From the NCBI GenBank assembly GCA_937925595.1, contig CALALQ010000493.1, positions 1 through 64,000 of the forward strand: a DNA stretch of 64,000 nt, given 5' to 3'. How positions within the stretch are numbered: position 1 is the stretch's first letter; each line of letters begins with the position of its first letter. Origin of the DNA: an uncultured Demequina sp. Its GTDB lineage: Bacteria; Actinomycetota; Actinomycetes; Actinomycetales; Demequinaceae. The notes under the pieces are model-generated. The model did no database searches and was not told the DNA's origin. It was given only the letters and a program-made list of their open reading frames with translations. The position numbers were made by a program, and so were the translations under genes. Of the stretch, positions 52,227-59,972 are shown one piece after another.

Positions 52227-54326
52227 ATGGCTGGTCAGAAGCGCAAGCTCGGTATCCCGATCTACGAGACGGGCGAAGAGCCCGCGGGCATCTTCGATGA
52301 GGATGTCATCGACGCCGAGTGGCACGAGGACGACGTCCCCCTCGCCGAACGACTGCGCGCAACGGCGCACCTCGGCGCAGAAGCCGTCTCCGAGGCCGTA
52401 CGCAATGTCCGGGTCAATGGCGTGCGCGACTTCCTCCGCCAGCCTGCGGACCGGGTGCGGACTGCTCGTGGGACCGACGACCGGTGGGTGCGTGCCCGCC
52501 AGCAGGGTCGTGAGCAGCGCGCCCAGCAGGATGACGTCCGCAAAGCGCAGCGCGCCGACGCCAAGGCGACCAGCCGCGAGCGTGCCCGCCTCGAGCAGGA
52601 AGCGAAGCGCGACCCGCTCGCGAAGCTGCGCCTGGACACGATGCGCGCCGGCGAGTGGTACATGGCCGCGATCAAGCAGTCCGGCCTGCTCGACTCGGGT
52701 CAGACCAAGGAGACGCAGCGCAAGCAGCTCAGCGGCATCCACCAGGTCTACGCGTCGATGATGGTGCTCCAGTGCTTCCAGCCCCTCAAGGATGGCCTCA
52801 ACGGCAAGAGCGTTGTCACCACTCTCGGTATGGCCGCCTCCATGTGGATGATGTCGCCCGACTTCCGCACCCACATGGGCAACGGCCTGAGCTCCGTTCG
52901 TCAGTCGATCGTGGACAAGATCGACGAGCGCACCGAGAAGAAGGATGAGAAGGCCCGCAACCGCTTCGAGAAGCTTGCCAAGCAGGGCAAGGGGGACCAG
53001 CTCGGTCGCAAGTGGCGCATGCGCCTCGAGCGGATCGAACGCGCTGAGCGCGGGCACCGCCTTCCCTTCACCGCGCAGAGTGCGGCGATGACGGAGGTGG
53101 CTCTCGCAGAGGCCGCCTACGCCGACATGCGTCGCCCTGGGGCCAACGTCAGCGAGATCGACGACCGCTACCGTACGGCGCTGTCGGCGCTGTACGAGTA
53201 CATCGAAGAAGACGGGATCGCCCCCGAAGAGGTCTCCCGCTCGATGCGCGTCATCGTGGGAACCCGGCTGGAGACCGAGCCGGAACTTGCGAGCGTGTTC
53301 AGCGAGCTGGCCCACGGCCGCTACGCGAAGAGCGAGCCGCGCGAGGTCTACATCAACGGCACCGGTGAGAAGGCGACGGTCTGGACCGGAGACTTCATCG
53401 ACGCGTATGGCGGCAACACGATCATGTCGGGCTCGTTCCGCATGCGTGAGCGCATGGGCGCGGACGAGCACCGAGTGCACGCCTCCGAGACGCTGGCGGC
53501 CGAGCTGGTCGGCGTCACGAGCGTCGAGGAGATGGATCAGGTCTTCTCGCAGTACGTCGTGGCGGCGTCGGTGCGGAAGTACCCCGAGGTCGTCGACGAA
53601 CTCACCGACCCGTCGGCTCGCACCCGCTTCGGCAAGGTGCGCGCGATGTTCTCGTCCATGCAGGACGACGGCCTGAGCGCCGAAGAGCAGGCATTTGCCT
53701 ACAGCGCCGCGTACGTCGACGCGATCGAGATCGTGGAGCGCTTCCGACCGGAGATCGGCAAGGCGTGGGTCGCACAGCACGGTGAGAACTGGCGGGAGAA
53801 GGTCGCCGCCCAGATCCGGCTCTACAACGACATGGGGGAGAAGGCGCGGCACGAGGCCCACGCTCACCAGGCCCCGGAGCAGGAGTACACTGCCACCGCT
53901 TACCGTGAGGACATCGTCGACGCCGACGTCGTCGACGACCACCGTGAGCCGAGCTCGGATCCGCGTGGTGCGGCAGCGTCAACCAGCGGAACGCGCACGG
54001 ATGTCCCACGCGCGCCGCGGCGACCCCGATCGGTCGAGCAGATGGTCTACGAAGGCGAGATCGACGACGACGAGGCTCCGGTGGACGAGATCATCATCGA
54101 CGGTGAGGCCGAGGATCTGTCGCAGCTTGGCGCCGCTCGTGCCCGCCGGCAGATTCTCGCCAGGGCCGAGAGTGGAACGTCCGGCGACGTCGCCCGCGCG
54201 GTCGATGCGAAGGTGCGTCGCGCCAGGGTGAACCAGCACTACAACGAGGTCGACACCGGAGGCATTACGGGCATCGGAAGCGACGACGCCGCCCCGCTGC
54301 AGGATGTCGACTTCCAGCTGGGATAA
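52227..54326 (+). CDS. large cytoplasmic protein of unknown function
   Basis: 699 residues from MAGQKRKLGI; GAAGAGGAC precedes this ATG, whereas the ATG at 52212 has no site. Basic and helical N-terminal 130 residues with coiled coil (QQGREQRAQQDDVRKAQRA). A folded core (~140-560) has no Cys and few strands. An acidic, disordered C-terminal third follows. The last residues read DVDFQLG, matching the VEDFQL end of the polymerase. No family recognised. It has a strong double-element promoter. A polymerase partner or a co-exported protein are possible readings. Confidence 0.6.
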   Translation: MAGQKRKLGIPIYETGEEPAGIFDEDVIDAEWHEDDVPLAERLRATAHLGAEAVSEAVRNVRVNGVRDFLRQPADRVRTARGTDDRWVRARQQGREQRAQQDDVRKAQRADAKATSRERARLEQEAKRDPLAKLRLDTMRAGEWYMAAIKQSGLLDSGQTKETQRKQLSGIHQVYASMMVLQCFQPLKDGLNGKSVVTTLGMAASMWMMSPDFRTHMGNGLSSVRQSIVDKIDERTEKKDEKARNRFEKLAKQGKGDQLGRKWRMRLERIERAERGHRLPFTAQSAAMTEVALAEAAYADMRRPGANVSEIDDRYRTALSALYEYIEEDGIAPEEVSRSMRVIVGTRLETEPELASVFSELAHGRYAKSEPREVYINGTGEKATVWTGDFIDAYGGNTIMSGSFRMRERMGADEHRVHASETLAAELVGVTSVEEMDQVFSQYVVAASVRKYPEVVDELTDPSARTRFGKVRAMFSSMQDDGLSAEEQAFAYSAAYVDAIEIVERFRPEIGKAWVAQHGENWREKVAAQIRLYNDMGEKARHEAHAHQAPEQEYTATAYREDIVDADVVDDHREPSSDPRGAAASTSGTRTDVPRAPRRPRSVEQMVYEGEIDDDEAPVDEIIIDGEAEDLSQLGAARARRQILARAESGTSGDVARAVDAKVRRARVNQHYNEVDTGGITGIGSDDAAPLQDVDFQLG

Positions 54327-54339
54327 AGGTTCCGAGCGA

Positions 54340-54369
54340 TAAGATTATGCACATATACGAGTCAACTCG
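54340..54369 (+). promoter_or_regulatory. -10 box plus plasmid-wide element, copy 18
   Basis: CGATAAGATTATGCACATAT continues ACGAG, then the palindrome CGAGTCAACTCG (54358-54369). It shares GATAAGATTATGC with the site at 1297. Confidence 0.55.
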
Positions 54370-54413
54370 TGCGATCACCCCCGGTCGGCGAGATCAGAGA
54401 AGGAGGGCATCGC

Positions 54414-54746
54414 ATGGGCATTATGGGTTTCCCCAGTGAGGGCGAGCTGGCCAGCATGATGGGCTTCGTCAGCGACGAGGACCGCAAGCGCTGGGAGCAG
54501 ATGAAGGCTGAGTCGGATGCGCGCATCGCGGCTTCCGGCAAGGGGCTGTCTGCCCGCAATCTCGCGGCGCAGGCAGCGTCACCCGCGATGAGCATGGCAG
54601 AGAGGTCCGTCACGGCCGGTCTCCACGCCGCTCGCAACGAGCAGGCGCGTGACACTCAGGCGAAGAGAATGCGCAACGAGACTCGAACTGTCACATATAC
54701 GAGCAGTGAGCCGGTATCGTCGGACGAGTACGAGCATGGATATTGA
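54414..54746 (+). CDS. small protein of unknown function
   Basis: 110 residues from MGIMGFPSEGELA, AAGGAGGG 7 bases upstream. An amphipathic helix (EDRKRWEQMKAESDARI) is followed by an Ala-rich stretch and a disordered end. No family. Its last codons contain a further copy of the plasmid-wide element, which may serve the HU gene. Confidence 0.55.
   Translation: MGIMGFPSEGELASMMGFVSDEDRKRWEQMKAESDARIAASGKGLSARNLAAQAASPAMSMAERSVTAGLHAARNEQARDTQAKRMRNETRTVTYTSSEPVSSDEYEHGY
54691..54710 (+). promoter_or_regulatory. plasmid-wide element, copy 19 (half-site)
   Basis: TCACATATACGAGCAGTGAG lies inside the 3' end of the preceding gene, 120 bases before HU. Confidence 0.4.
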
Positions 54747-54774
54747 GTGCCGGCTCGGTCGTGAAATCGACGTA

Positions 54775-54801
54775 CACGCAACGCCAGGGGGGCGTTGCGT
54801 G
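54775..54801 (+). promoter_or_regulatory. hairpin in the HU leader
   Basis: CACGCAACGCC and GGCGTTGCGTG form a perfect 11-bp stem with an AGGGG loop, 28 bases before the HU ATG. There is no T run, so it is a regulatory leader structure or a weak terminator. Confidence 0.5.
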
Positions 54802-54829
54802 CAATACAGAAACCCTTGGAGGTTGAACC

Positions 54830-55195
54830 ATGAGTGCAAAGACTGACGCTCCCGAGCAGGGACGCGTGAGCAAGCGCGAGTTCCTTCAGCGCGTCTCTCA
54901 GCGGTCAGGGGTGAACCCGCGGGCCACGCAGATGGTCTACGACGCGTTCATCGAGGAGATCCTGGACCAGGTCAAGGAGGGCAACCGCGTCACTCTCACC
55001 GGCTTCGGCAAGTTCTACCTGCAGCAGCACAAGGGTCACCGCGTGCGCGTTGAGGGCAAGTTCAAGGAGGGCAGCCGCGAGATGAAGAAGGTCGACGACT
55101 ACGCCGTCCTCAAGTTCTCCGCCACCCGCTCGCTCGATCGAGAGGGCTGGACAGTTGGCGCGTCTCTAGGCGCGGAGAAGAATCCCGGCCGCTGA
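54830..55195 (+). CDS. HU-family nucleoid protein
   Basis: 121 residues, GGAGG before the ATG. The HU/IHF fold is clear: helical dimer part (SKREFLQRVSQRSGVNPRATQMVYDAFIEEIL), then the strand GNRVTLTGFGKFYLQQHKG. The usual DNA-wrapping arm (normally ending in the RNP tip) is altered around HRVRVEGKFKEGSREM. A C-terminal extension of ~25 residues ends KNPGR. A plasmid-borne HU can bend the origin or oriT, or silence plasmid genes. It lies just upstream of the sigma-factor gene. Confidence 0.85.
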   Translation: MSAKTDAPEQGRVSKREFLQRVSQRSGVNPRATQMVYDAFIEEILDQVKEGNRVTLTGFGKFYLQQHKGHRVRVEGKFKEGSREMKKVDDYAVLKFSATRSLDREGWTVGASLGAEKNPGR

Positions 55196-55216
55196 GCCTT
55201 TTGAGTTGACTCGAGT

Positions 55217-55252
55217 AGAGACCCCCAAGGGATGATTCCCGAGGGGGTCTCT
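55217..55252 (+). terminator. intrinsic terminator after HU
   Basis: AGAGACCCCC pairs with GGGGGTCTCT around AAGGGATGATTCCCGA. Confidence 0.8.
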
Positions 55253-55253
55253 C

Positions 55254-55281
55254 CGTTTCTGCTCATGTATGTGCGAAAACG
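55254..55281 (+). promoter_or_regulatory. plasmid-wide element, copy 20 (near full palindrome)
   Basis: CGTTTCTGCTCATGTATGTG continues CGAAAACG. Both outer arms (CGTTTC, GAAAACG) are present. It lies upstream of the sigma factor. A second possible promoter, TAGAAT at 55331, lies further down. Confidence 0.6.
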
Positions 55282-55389
55282 CATAGGTCGGGTGGCATGC
55301 TGGGTGGTCAGCGGACACTTTTCCACGACGTAGAATCTCTCTGTAGCGCGTGGGGACGTCTGCTCAAATCAAGATCGAAAGGCGACCCC

Positions 55390-56199
55390 GTGGCACCCGC
55401 AGAGCGTGAGCAGCTCATCCTCGACAACCTCCCCCTGGTGGGATACCTCGCGAGGAAGTTCCGCCTCAAGGCGACGCACATCTCTCGCGAGGAGCTCGCC
55501 TCCGCAGGCGCCGTGGCCCTCATCCTCGCAGTCGACGCTTACGACCCCGAGGCGGGTGTGCCGTTCGGTAGCTTCGCCCGGTTGCGCATTTTGGGCGCCT
55601 TCATGGACGAGATGCGAGCGATGGACTGGGCGACTCGCGGCGTCCGTCGACGCGGCAAAGCGATCGCCGAGGTCGAGGACACGCTGACCCAGGCGCTCGG
55701 CCGTAAGCCCAGCGAGGACGAGATCGCCACCTCGATGGGGACCGATGCCGAGACTGTGCGCCGTCACATCGCGGAATCCCACCGTTCAGTGAGTGTGCTC
55801 GACGACACTCGCGCCTACGAGCTGCCGTCGACGATCATCTTCCCGGAGGAAGCTGCCGAGATCGCGGAACGTCGTGACCTGCTGCGCGCGGCCGTTGACG
55901 CGCTTCCCGGCCGTATGGCGGCCATCGTGCGCGGCGTCTACATCGAAGAGCGGACCGTCACCGAGCTGGCGGCCGAGTTCGGCATCTCTCACGCCGCGGT
56001 GTCGCAGCAGCGCGCGGAAGCGCTCCGGCTGCTCCAGGACGCGATGCAGGCTGCGTACGAAGAGGCTCCGGCGGCCGAGGCAGCCTCCCGGCTCTCGGAG
56101 CGGGCTCGGAATGCTTACCTCGAGCGGTTCAGGGAGCGTCAGCAGACCCGTCGCGCGAACCTGTCCGGGGCGCTCTCGCGCCTCGTCATCGTCGGGTGA
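55390..56199 (+). CDS. sigma-70 family factor, FliA/WhiG-like group 3
   Basis: 269 residues from the GTG MAPAEREQL, with GAAAGGCG upstream; an ATG at 55297 would add 31 residues and is less well supplied with a ribosome site. Region 2: LVGYLARKFRLKATHISREELASAG and YDPEAGVPFGSFARLRILGAFMDE. Region 3 resembles FliA (DTLTQALGRKPSEDEIATSMG). Region 4: ALPGRMAAIVRGVYIEERTVTELAAEFGISHAAVSQQRAEALR. Region 1.1 is absent. It could direct host RNA polymerase, or the plasmid's own polymerase, to plasmid promoters. A strong terminator follows. Confidence 0.85.
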   Translation: MAPAEREQLILDNLPLVGYLARKFRLKATHISREELASAGAVALILAVDAYDPEAGVPFGSFARLRILGAFMDEMRAMDWATRGVRRRGKAIAEVEDTLTQALGRKPSEDEIATSMGTDAETVRRHIAESHRSVSVLDDTRAYELPSTIIFPEEAAEIAERRDLLRAAVDALPGRMAAIVRGVYIEERTVTELAAEFGISHAAVSQQRAEALRLLQDAMQAAYEEAPAAEAASRLSERARNAYLERFRERQQTRRANLSGALSRLVIVG

Positions 56200-56213
56200 C
56201 CGTCGACAAAAAA

Positions 56214-56260
56214 GAACGCCCCTGCCAGGACCGCATGAGCGGTCGCCAGCAGGGGCGTTC
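56214..56260. terminator. bidirectional terminator
   Basis: GAACGCCCCTGC pairs with GCAGGGGCGTTC, preceded by an A run and with an inner GACCGC/GCGGTC stem. It separates converging genes. Confidence 0.8.
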
Positions 56261-56274
56261 GGCGTTGTGGGGCG

Positions 56275-56784
56275 TCAGCCGCGCTTGACGGCGAGGACTT
56301 CGCCGGCGGCATCGGAGACGACGACCTTCCGCAGCTTCGGCAGAAGCGACTCTGTGCCGTCCTCGAGCGGCCCAGTGACGAAGTTGAAGAAGCCGACAGC
56401 GATACCCTTCGGCTGCACCTCAGCGTGGGGCTCACTGACGATCACTCGCAGTTCCTTGTCGGACTCGACGACGAGCTCGTCGACGTTGCACGCCCAGCGC
56501 ACCTCGTCCTCGCACGCCGCATCGAGATCGGCGTAGCCGAGCGACTCAGAGACGTAGGCGGCGACGTCGTCGCCCGAAGCCAGGGCGGGTTCGGGCTCTT
56601 CGGTCGGAGTCGGCGCGACGGTCTCCGCAGGCGTGGCCGCGACGGGGGTCTCCGCAGCCGGCGTCTCGTCGGGCTTCGGGTTCGCGAGGTTCTGGATGCC
56701 TCCGATGATCATCAAGACGACGACGGCCGCGACCCAGCCCCACCAGGGGATGCGCTTGTACCAGGGCTTGCTATTCGTGCTCAC
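56275..56784 (-). CDS. membrane-anchored extracytoplasmic protein
   Basis: 169 residues from a GTG with AAGGAAC upstream. One membrane helix (~14-32, WWGWVAAVVVLMIIGGIQNL), a Thr/Pro/Ala/Glu linker (~35-70), then a small alpha/beta domain (VAAYVSESLGYADLDAACEDEVRWACNVDEL) with two Cys that could form a disulfide. The layout matches many actinobacterial small secreted proteins; no family recognised. Confidence 0.6.
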   Translation of the reverse strand: MSTNSKPWYKRIPWWGWVAAVVVLMIIGGIQNLANPKPDETPAAETPVAATPAETVAPTPTEEPEPALASGDDVAAYVSESLGYADLDAACEDEVRWACNVDELVVESDKELRVIVSEPHAEVQPKGIAVGFFNFVTGPLEDGTESLLPKLRKVVVSDAAGEVLAVKRG

Positions 56785-56883
56785 AGGGGTTCCTTCTTGG
56801 GGGAGTGGGATCAGGGCAAAAGGAACGTCCCCGCCGTGGCCGCCCGAGCGACACCAGCGGGGACGCGTCCCGAGGGGGAGGGG

Positions 56884-57975
56884 TCAGAAGCCGTCGTATG
56901 CGTAGCTGGCCTGGCCGACCAGGGCGAGCGAGACGCTGACGGGCAGTTCCTCGAGAGGCTCTTCGTCCTCGTCGAGGATGTCCATCTTCTGGGAGGGGAT
57001 GTAGATGGAGCCGTCGTCCTCGAACACGAGGTCGCGGGGGAGGAACGAGAAGAACAGCGACTCCTGGTTGTGACGCAGTTCGACGGTCCGACCCTCGTTG
57101 CCGCGCTCGAAGAGGTTCAGCGCAGCCTCGTCGGCGAAGACCTTGCCGTCGGCGAACTTCGCCTCGATGCGGTACTCGCTCGGCTCGATCGCCTTGATGT
57201 TCAGATCGCCGACGCAGTCGGAGAACCGAGCGGCGGGGTCGTTGATCTCGAACGCGATCGCGCGGAGGTGGTCGTAGTTCAGGCGCACGCGACGCGAGAA
57301 GAGCACCGCGCTGTCGATCTCGGACTGAGCGGCCAGGGGAGCCTCGTCACTCAGGTAGCGGCGGACGTCGTCGGGACCGGGGTAGTCGAATCGCATGTGG
57401 TAGTGGAATCGACCGGGGCGGTTGACGATGTACGGGCTGACGTCCATCACGTCGTTGACGGTGAGGCAGTAGATGCGCTTGACCGTCGAGATCCCGTCGA
57501 AGAGGCTCAGGAACTGGTTCTGGCGGTTGGGTCCGTCGAACGAGCTGCGGCGGGTGGGCGCCTCGAACGTCTTCTCGAACTCGTCGAAGATGATGAGGCA
57601 CTCGTCGAGCGTGTCGAGGAAATCCGCGATACCGTCGGCGTCTTCGGTGACGAGCACGACCGGCATCTGACGGGCGATCGCCGCTTCAGAGAGCATGCGA
57701 ACGAACAGCGACTTGCCCTGACCCTTGTCGCCCGAGAGCATGACGCCGAGGCTTCGCTCGGTGCGGTCGTAAGCTGTGAGGATCTTCTTGACCTTCTGCT
57801 CACGCGCCCCGTAGACGGTGCCGCCGACGGCGAGGTCGGGCATCTTGAGGAGGCTGAAGCCTTCCTTCGTGTCGTAGTGGACGCGGTATGTGCCCACGGG
57901 GAGAGCGTTATGCGTCTGCACCGTTGAGTCGTAGACGCGGATGCGTGCGCCGGTTTCGATGTATGTGCTGGTCAA
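56884..57975 (-). CDS. AAA+ ATPase
   Basis: 363 residues. Walker A GDKGQGKS at 82-89 and Walker B IIFDEFEK with D131/E132. A conserved Asn in LTVNDVMD (sensor 1) and RPGRFHYHMRF (arginine-finger/sensor region) follow. The C-terminal ~120 residues form a strand-rich extension. It resembles FtsH/BCS1-type single AAA+ modules seen in actinophages, lacking protease or membrane parts. The start is a TTG. An earlier start is unlikely because the 5' region (57976-58192) has no open frame of the same character. Substrate unknown. Confidence 0.7.
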   Translation of the reverse strand: MTSTYIETGARIRVYDSTVQTHNALPVGTYRVHYDTKEGFSLLKMPDLAVGGTVYGAREQKVKKILTAYDRTERSLGVMLSGDKGQGKSLFVRMLSEAAIARQMPVVLVTEDADGIADFLDTLDECLIIFDEFEKTFEAPTRRSSFDGPNRQNQFLSLFDGISTVKRIYCLTVNDVMDVSPYIVNRPGRFHYHMRFDYPGPDDVRRYLSDEAPLAAQSEIDSAVLFSRRVRLNYDHLRAIAFEINDPAARFSDCVGDLNIKAIEPSEYRIEAKFADGKVFADEAALNLFERGNEGRTVELRHNQESLFFSFLPRDLVFEDDGSIYIPSQKMDILDEDEEPLEELPVSVSLALVGQASYAYDGF

Positions 57976-58192
57976 AGTTCCGTATGGCTCTCTAATCGAA
58001 CTCTAATGTTTGGGGCCAGAGAGAAACTATCGTCACCCGCAGACAACGACGTAAGTCGAGGCCACGGATTCCTGTGAAGCTCCCGGAAACCACCCACTTT
58101 CGGAGGGTGTGGTCGGACCATCTAGCCACGAGGGCATGCTTCTCAGGGTCAGACCACACCAGCCGGAAGGGCTTCCAAGGTCTCTCTTCGTC

Positions 58193-58864
58193 TCAGGCGA
58201 TGCGCTCGAAAGCGTCGCGGATGGCCAGTCGCGTCTCCCACCCGCCCAGAACATGGGCGGGTGTGGGCCAGACATCGAAGGTCTCCGCGCTGAGGGTGTT
58301 GCCGTGCGTGACCTGGGCGGGGATGCCCAGCAGCGACAGCTGGATATAGGTCATGTGCACGGCGGTGGGGTCGATGTCCGTAGCCTGCACGTGGATCTGC
58401 CGCTGGTAGTTGAAGCCCGCGTCACGGAGCTTCTCTGCCAGGGCGATGACCATTCCGCCGCTGCCGGATGCGGGCTCGTGCATCGTGATGAACGGCTTCG
58501 TGGCGAGCTCGCCGAGGATGGGGTCGACCGTCATCGCCGCCATCGTTCGGCTGACGTCGTACGGCGTGAAGAATTGACCGATCGCCTCATTGCCCAGGTC
58601 GAGGCTCATGTAGAGGTCCCCGAGCACGTCGCCCATCTTGGCCTCGAGCGCCAGAACGACCTTCGACATGCACTCCGCGAAGCGGTTCATCTCGTCAGTT
58701 GTGTAGCCGGATGCGATCGCGAGGTATCGCGCCTCGCGGTCATCCCGACCTTCGGGCTGGACGGCGTTGCGCATGCTGAGGGCTGAGAGCTCGCAGAAGT
58801 CCTTGAAGACCTGGGTCATGCGACGCTGGCCGCCGGCGCGGTTCTGTTGGAGCAGCTTCTTCAT
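58193..58864 (-). CDS. N6-adenine methylase-like protein lacking motif IV
   Basis: 223 residues. GQFFTPYDVSRTMA and the SAM-binding motif I HEPASGSGGMVIALAE are those of HsdM-type N6-methylases. The region where NPPY/F should stand reads LSAETFDVWPTPAHVLGGW, so the catalytic motif is missing. ATG 58864 overlaps the upstream stop. It probably binds SAM or DNA without methylating, for example as a decoy against restriction. Other proteins of this short type occur on actinobacterial plasmids. Confidence 0.7.
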   Translation of the reverse strand: MKKLLQQNRAGGQRRMTQVFKDFCELSALSMRNAVQPEGRDDREARYLAIASGYTTDEMNRFAECMSKVVLALEAKMGDVLGDLYMSLDLGNEAIGQFFTPYDVSRTMAAMTVDPILGELATKPFITMHEPASGSGGMVIALAEKLRDAGFNYQRQIHVQATDIDPTAVHMTYIQLSLLGIPAQVTHGNTLSAETFDVWPTPAHVLGGWETRLAIRDAFERIA

Positions 58865-59295
58865 GCGGTTCCCCATCTCTCGTGGCCGACGACGTTCTCC
58901 GCCATGGCGGGCGAGCGCCACGCGGCCCAGTCGACGTTGCAGACTCGCTCGATGACCTCTTGGGCGTGGGTCTCGAACGCCCACCACTGGGTGCCCGGCT
59001 GGTCAGCTGGCTCACCGGCGTCCAGCCACGCACGGCCGTTGGCGTTGTCGAACAGGACGACTTCGGCGTTCTTCTGCGCCCAGTCGGTGGACTGCCTTCG
59101 CAGCGTCTGCAGGATCGGGTTCGCCGGGTAGTGCTGCTCGATCGCGTACTCACGGCGAGGGTCGTACCGGTAGAACTCGATCCCTCCGAGATGCGCAGCG
59201 GTCTCATCGACCCGCATCCCGGCGGCGAGGCCGATCGTGATGACGTATGGCTCGGGGTCGTCGTAGCGGGTGGTGCTGGCGTAGATCTTGTTCAC
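58861..59295 (-). CDS. small protein of unknown function, coupled to the methylase-like gene
   Basis: 144 residues from a GTG overlapping the upstream stop (GTGA). Mixed alpha/beta with many Trp and Tyr (GIEFYRYDPRREYAIEQHYPANP; GTQWWAFETHAQEVIE). No family. Three genes from 59909 to 58193 are joined by 4-base overlaps, one operon. Confidence 0.5.
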   Translation of the reverse strand: MNKIYASTTRYDDPEPYVITIGLAAGMRVDETAAHLGGIEFYRYDPRREYAIEQHYPANPILQTLRRQSTDWAQKNAEVVLFDNANGRAWLDAGEPADQPGTQWWAFETHAQEVIERVCNVDWAAWRSPAMAENVVGHERWGTA

Positions 59296-59909
59296 GCGGT
59301 GGTGGCCTTCTTCTCATCTGCCTCGGTCCATGCCGAAAGGCCGTGCTTGCTGCGGTATCGCGCGACGGCGGCCTCGGTGATGGCGAGGCGCCGGGCGATC
59401 TGGCTGTCACTCCACTTGCGGGAGTGCAGGCGGGTGATCGCCACGAGACGCTCGACGCGGGTGAGCTTCACCCGCTCGCCACGCACGGCCTTCTCCACGG
59501 CGATCTCGTCGACGTAGGTTCGGCGGGACTTGTCACCGCGGGCCAGCCGGCTGCCGGTGATGTTCGGCTGCTCACTGGGGTCGTCGATGTCGTCCCAGGC
59601 GAGGGGGCCGACCCAGCCCATCTGCTGCGCGAGCTCGCGCGAGGCATCGCCGTCGGGGCCGGTGACCGGCTGGGTCCACAGCGTCGAGAAGAGGCGTCGA
59701 ACCTCTTCGCTGGTCGGCGGCTCGTGCGTGACCTCGCTCGAGCGGGTAATGAGCGTGATGCGCTCCAGCTCGACACCCAGTCGGGAGGCCAGAGCCTCTT
59801 CGGAGTATCCGATCGACACCAGTGCTCGCAGACGGCGCGCGACGTCGACGGGGTGTGGCACCTTGGCCCAGGCGGAGTGCTGACGGGGAGTGCTGTTCAG
59901 AGCGTGCAT
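59292..59909 (-). CDS. HTH DNA-binding protein
   Basis: 205 residues. Two helix-turn-helix stretches: ~34-54 (GYSEEALASRLGVELERITL) and ~165-190 (WSDSQIARRLAITEAAVARY). A linker with acidic and Trp residues lies between. Similar paired-HTH proteins regulate actinophage and plasmid genes. Its ribosome site lies in the 3' arm of a 14-bp inverted repeat, so it may be self-regulated. First gene of the three-gene operon. Confidence 0.6.
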   Translation of the reverse strand: MHALNSTPRQHSAWAKVPHPVDVARRLRALVSIGYSEEALASRLGVELERITLITRSSEVTHEPPTSEEVRRLFSTLWTQPVTGPDGDASRELAQQMGWVGPLAWDDIDDPSEQPNITGSRLARGDKSRRTYVDEIAVEKAVRGERVKLTRVERLVAITRLHSRKWSDSQIARRLAITEAAVARYRSKHGLSAWTEADEKKATTA

Positions 59910-59915
59910 GACGGT

Positions 59916-59962
59916 CCTTCCGGTGTGCGTTGTGTGGGGAAGCCCTCTCGCACACCGGAAGG
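59916..59962 (-). promoter_or_regulatory. 14-bp inverted repeat covering the ribosome site of the HTH gene
   Basis: CCTTCCGGTGTGCG (59916-59929) is the exact complement of CGCACACCGGAAGG (59949-59962). On the minus-strand mRNA the second arm holds GGAAGG, 8 bases before the ATG. It can fold as a translation-blocking hairpin, or be an operator. Same design as before the polymerase gene. Confidence 0.6.
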
Positions 59963-59972
59963 TGCGCCGTGG

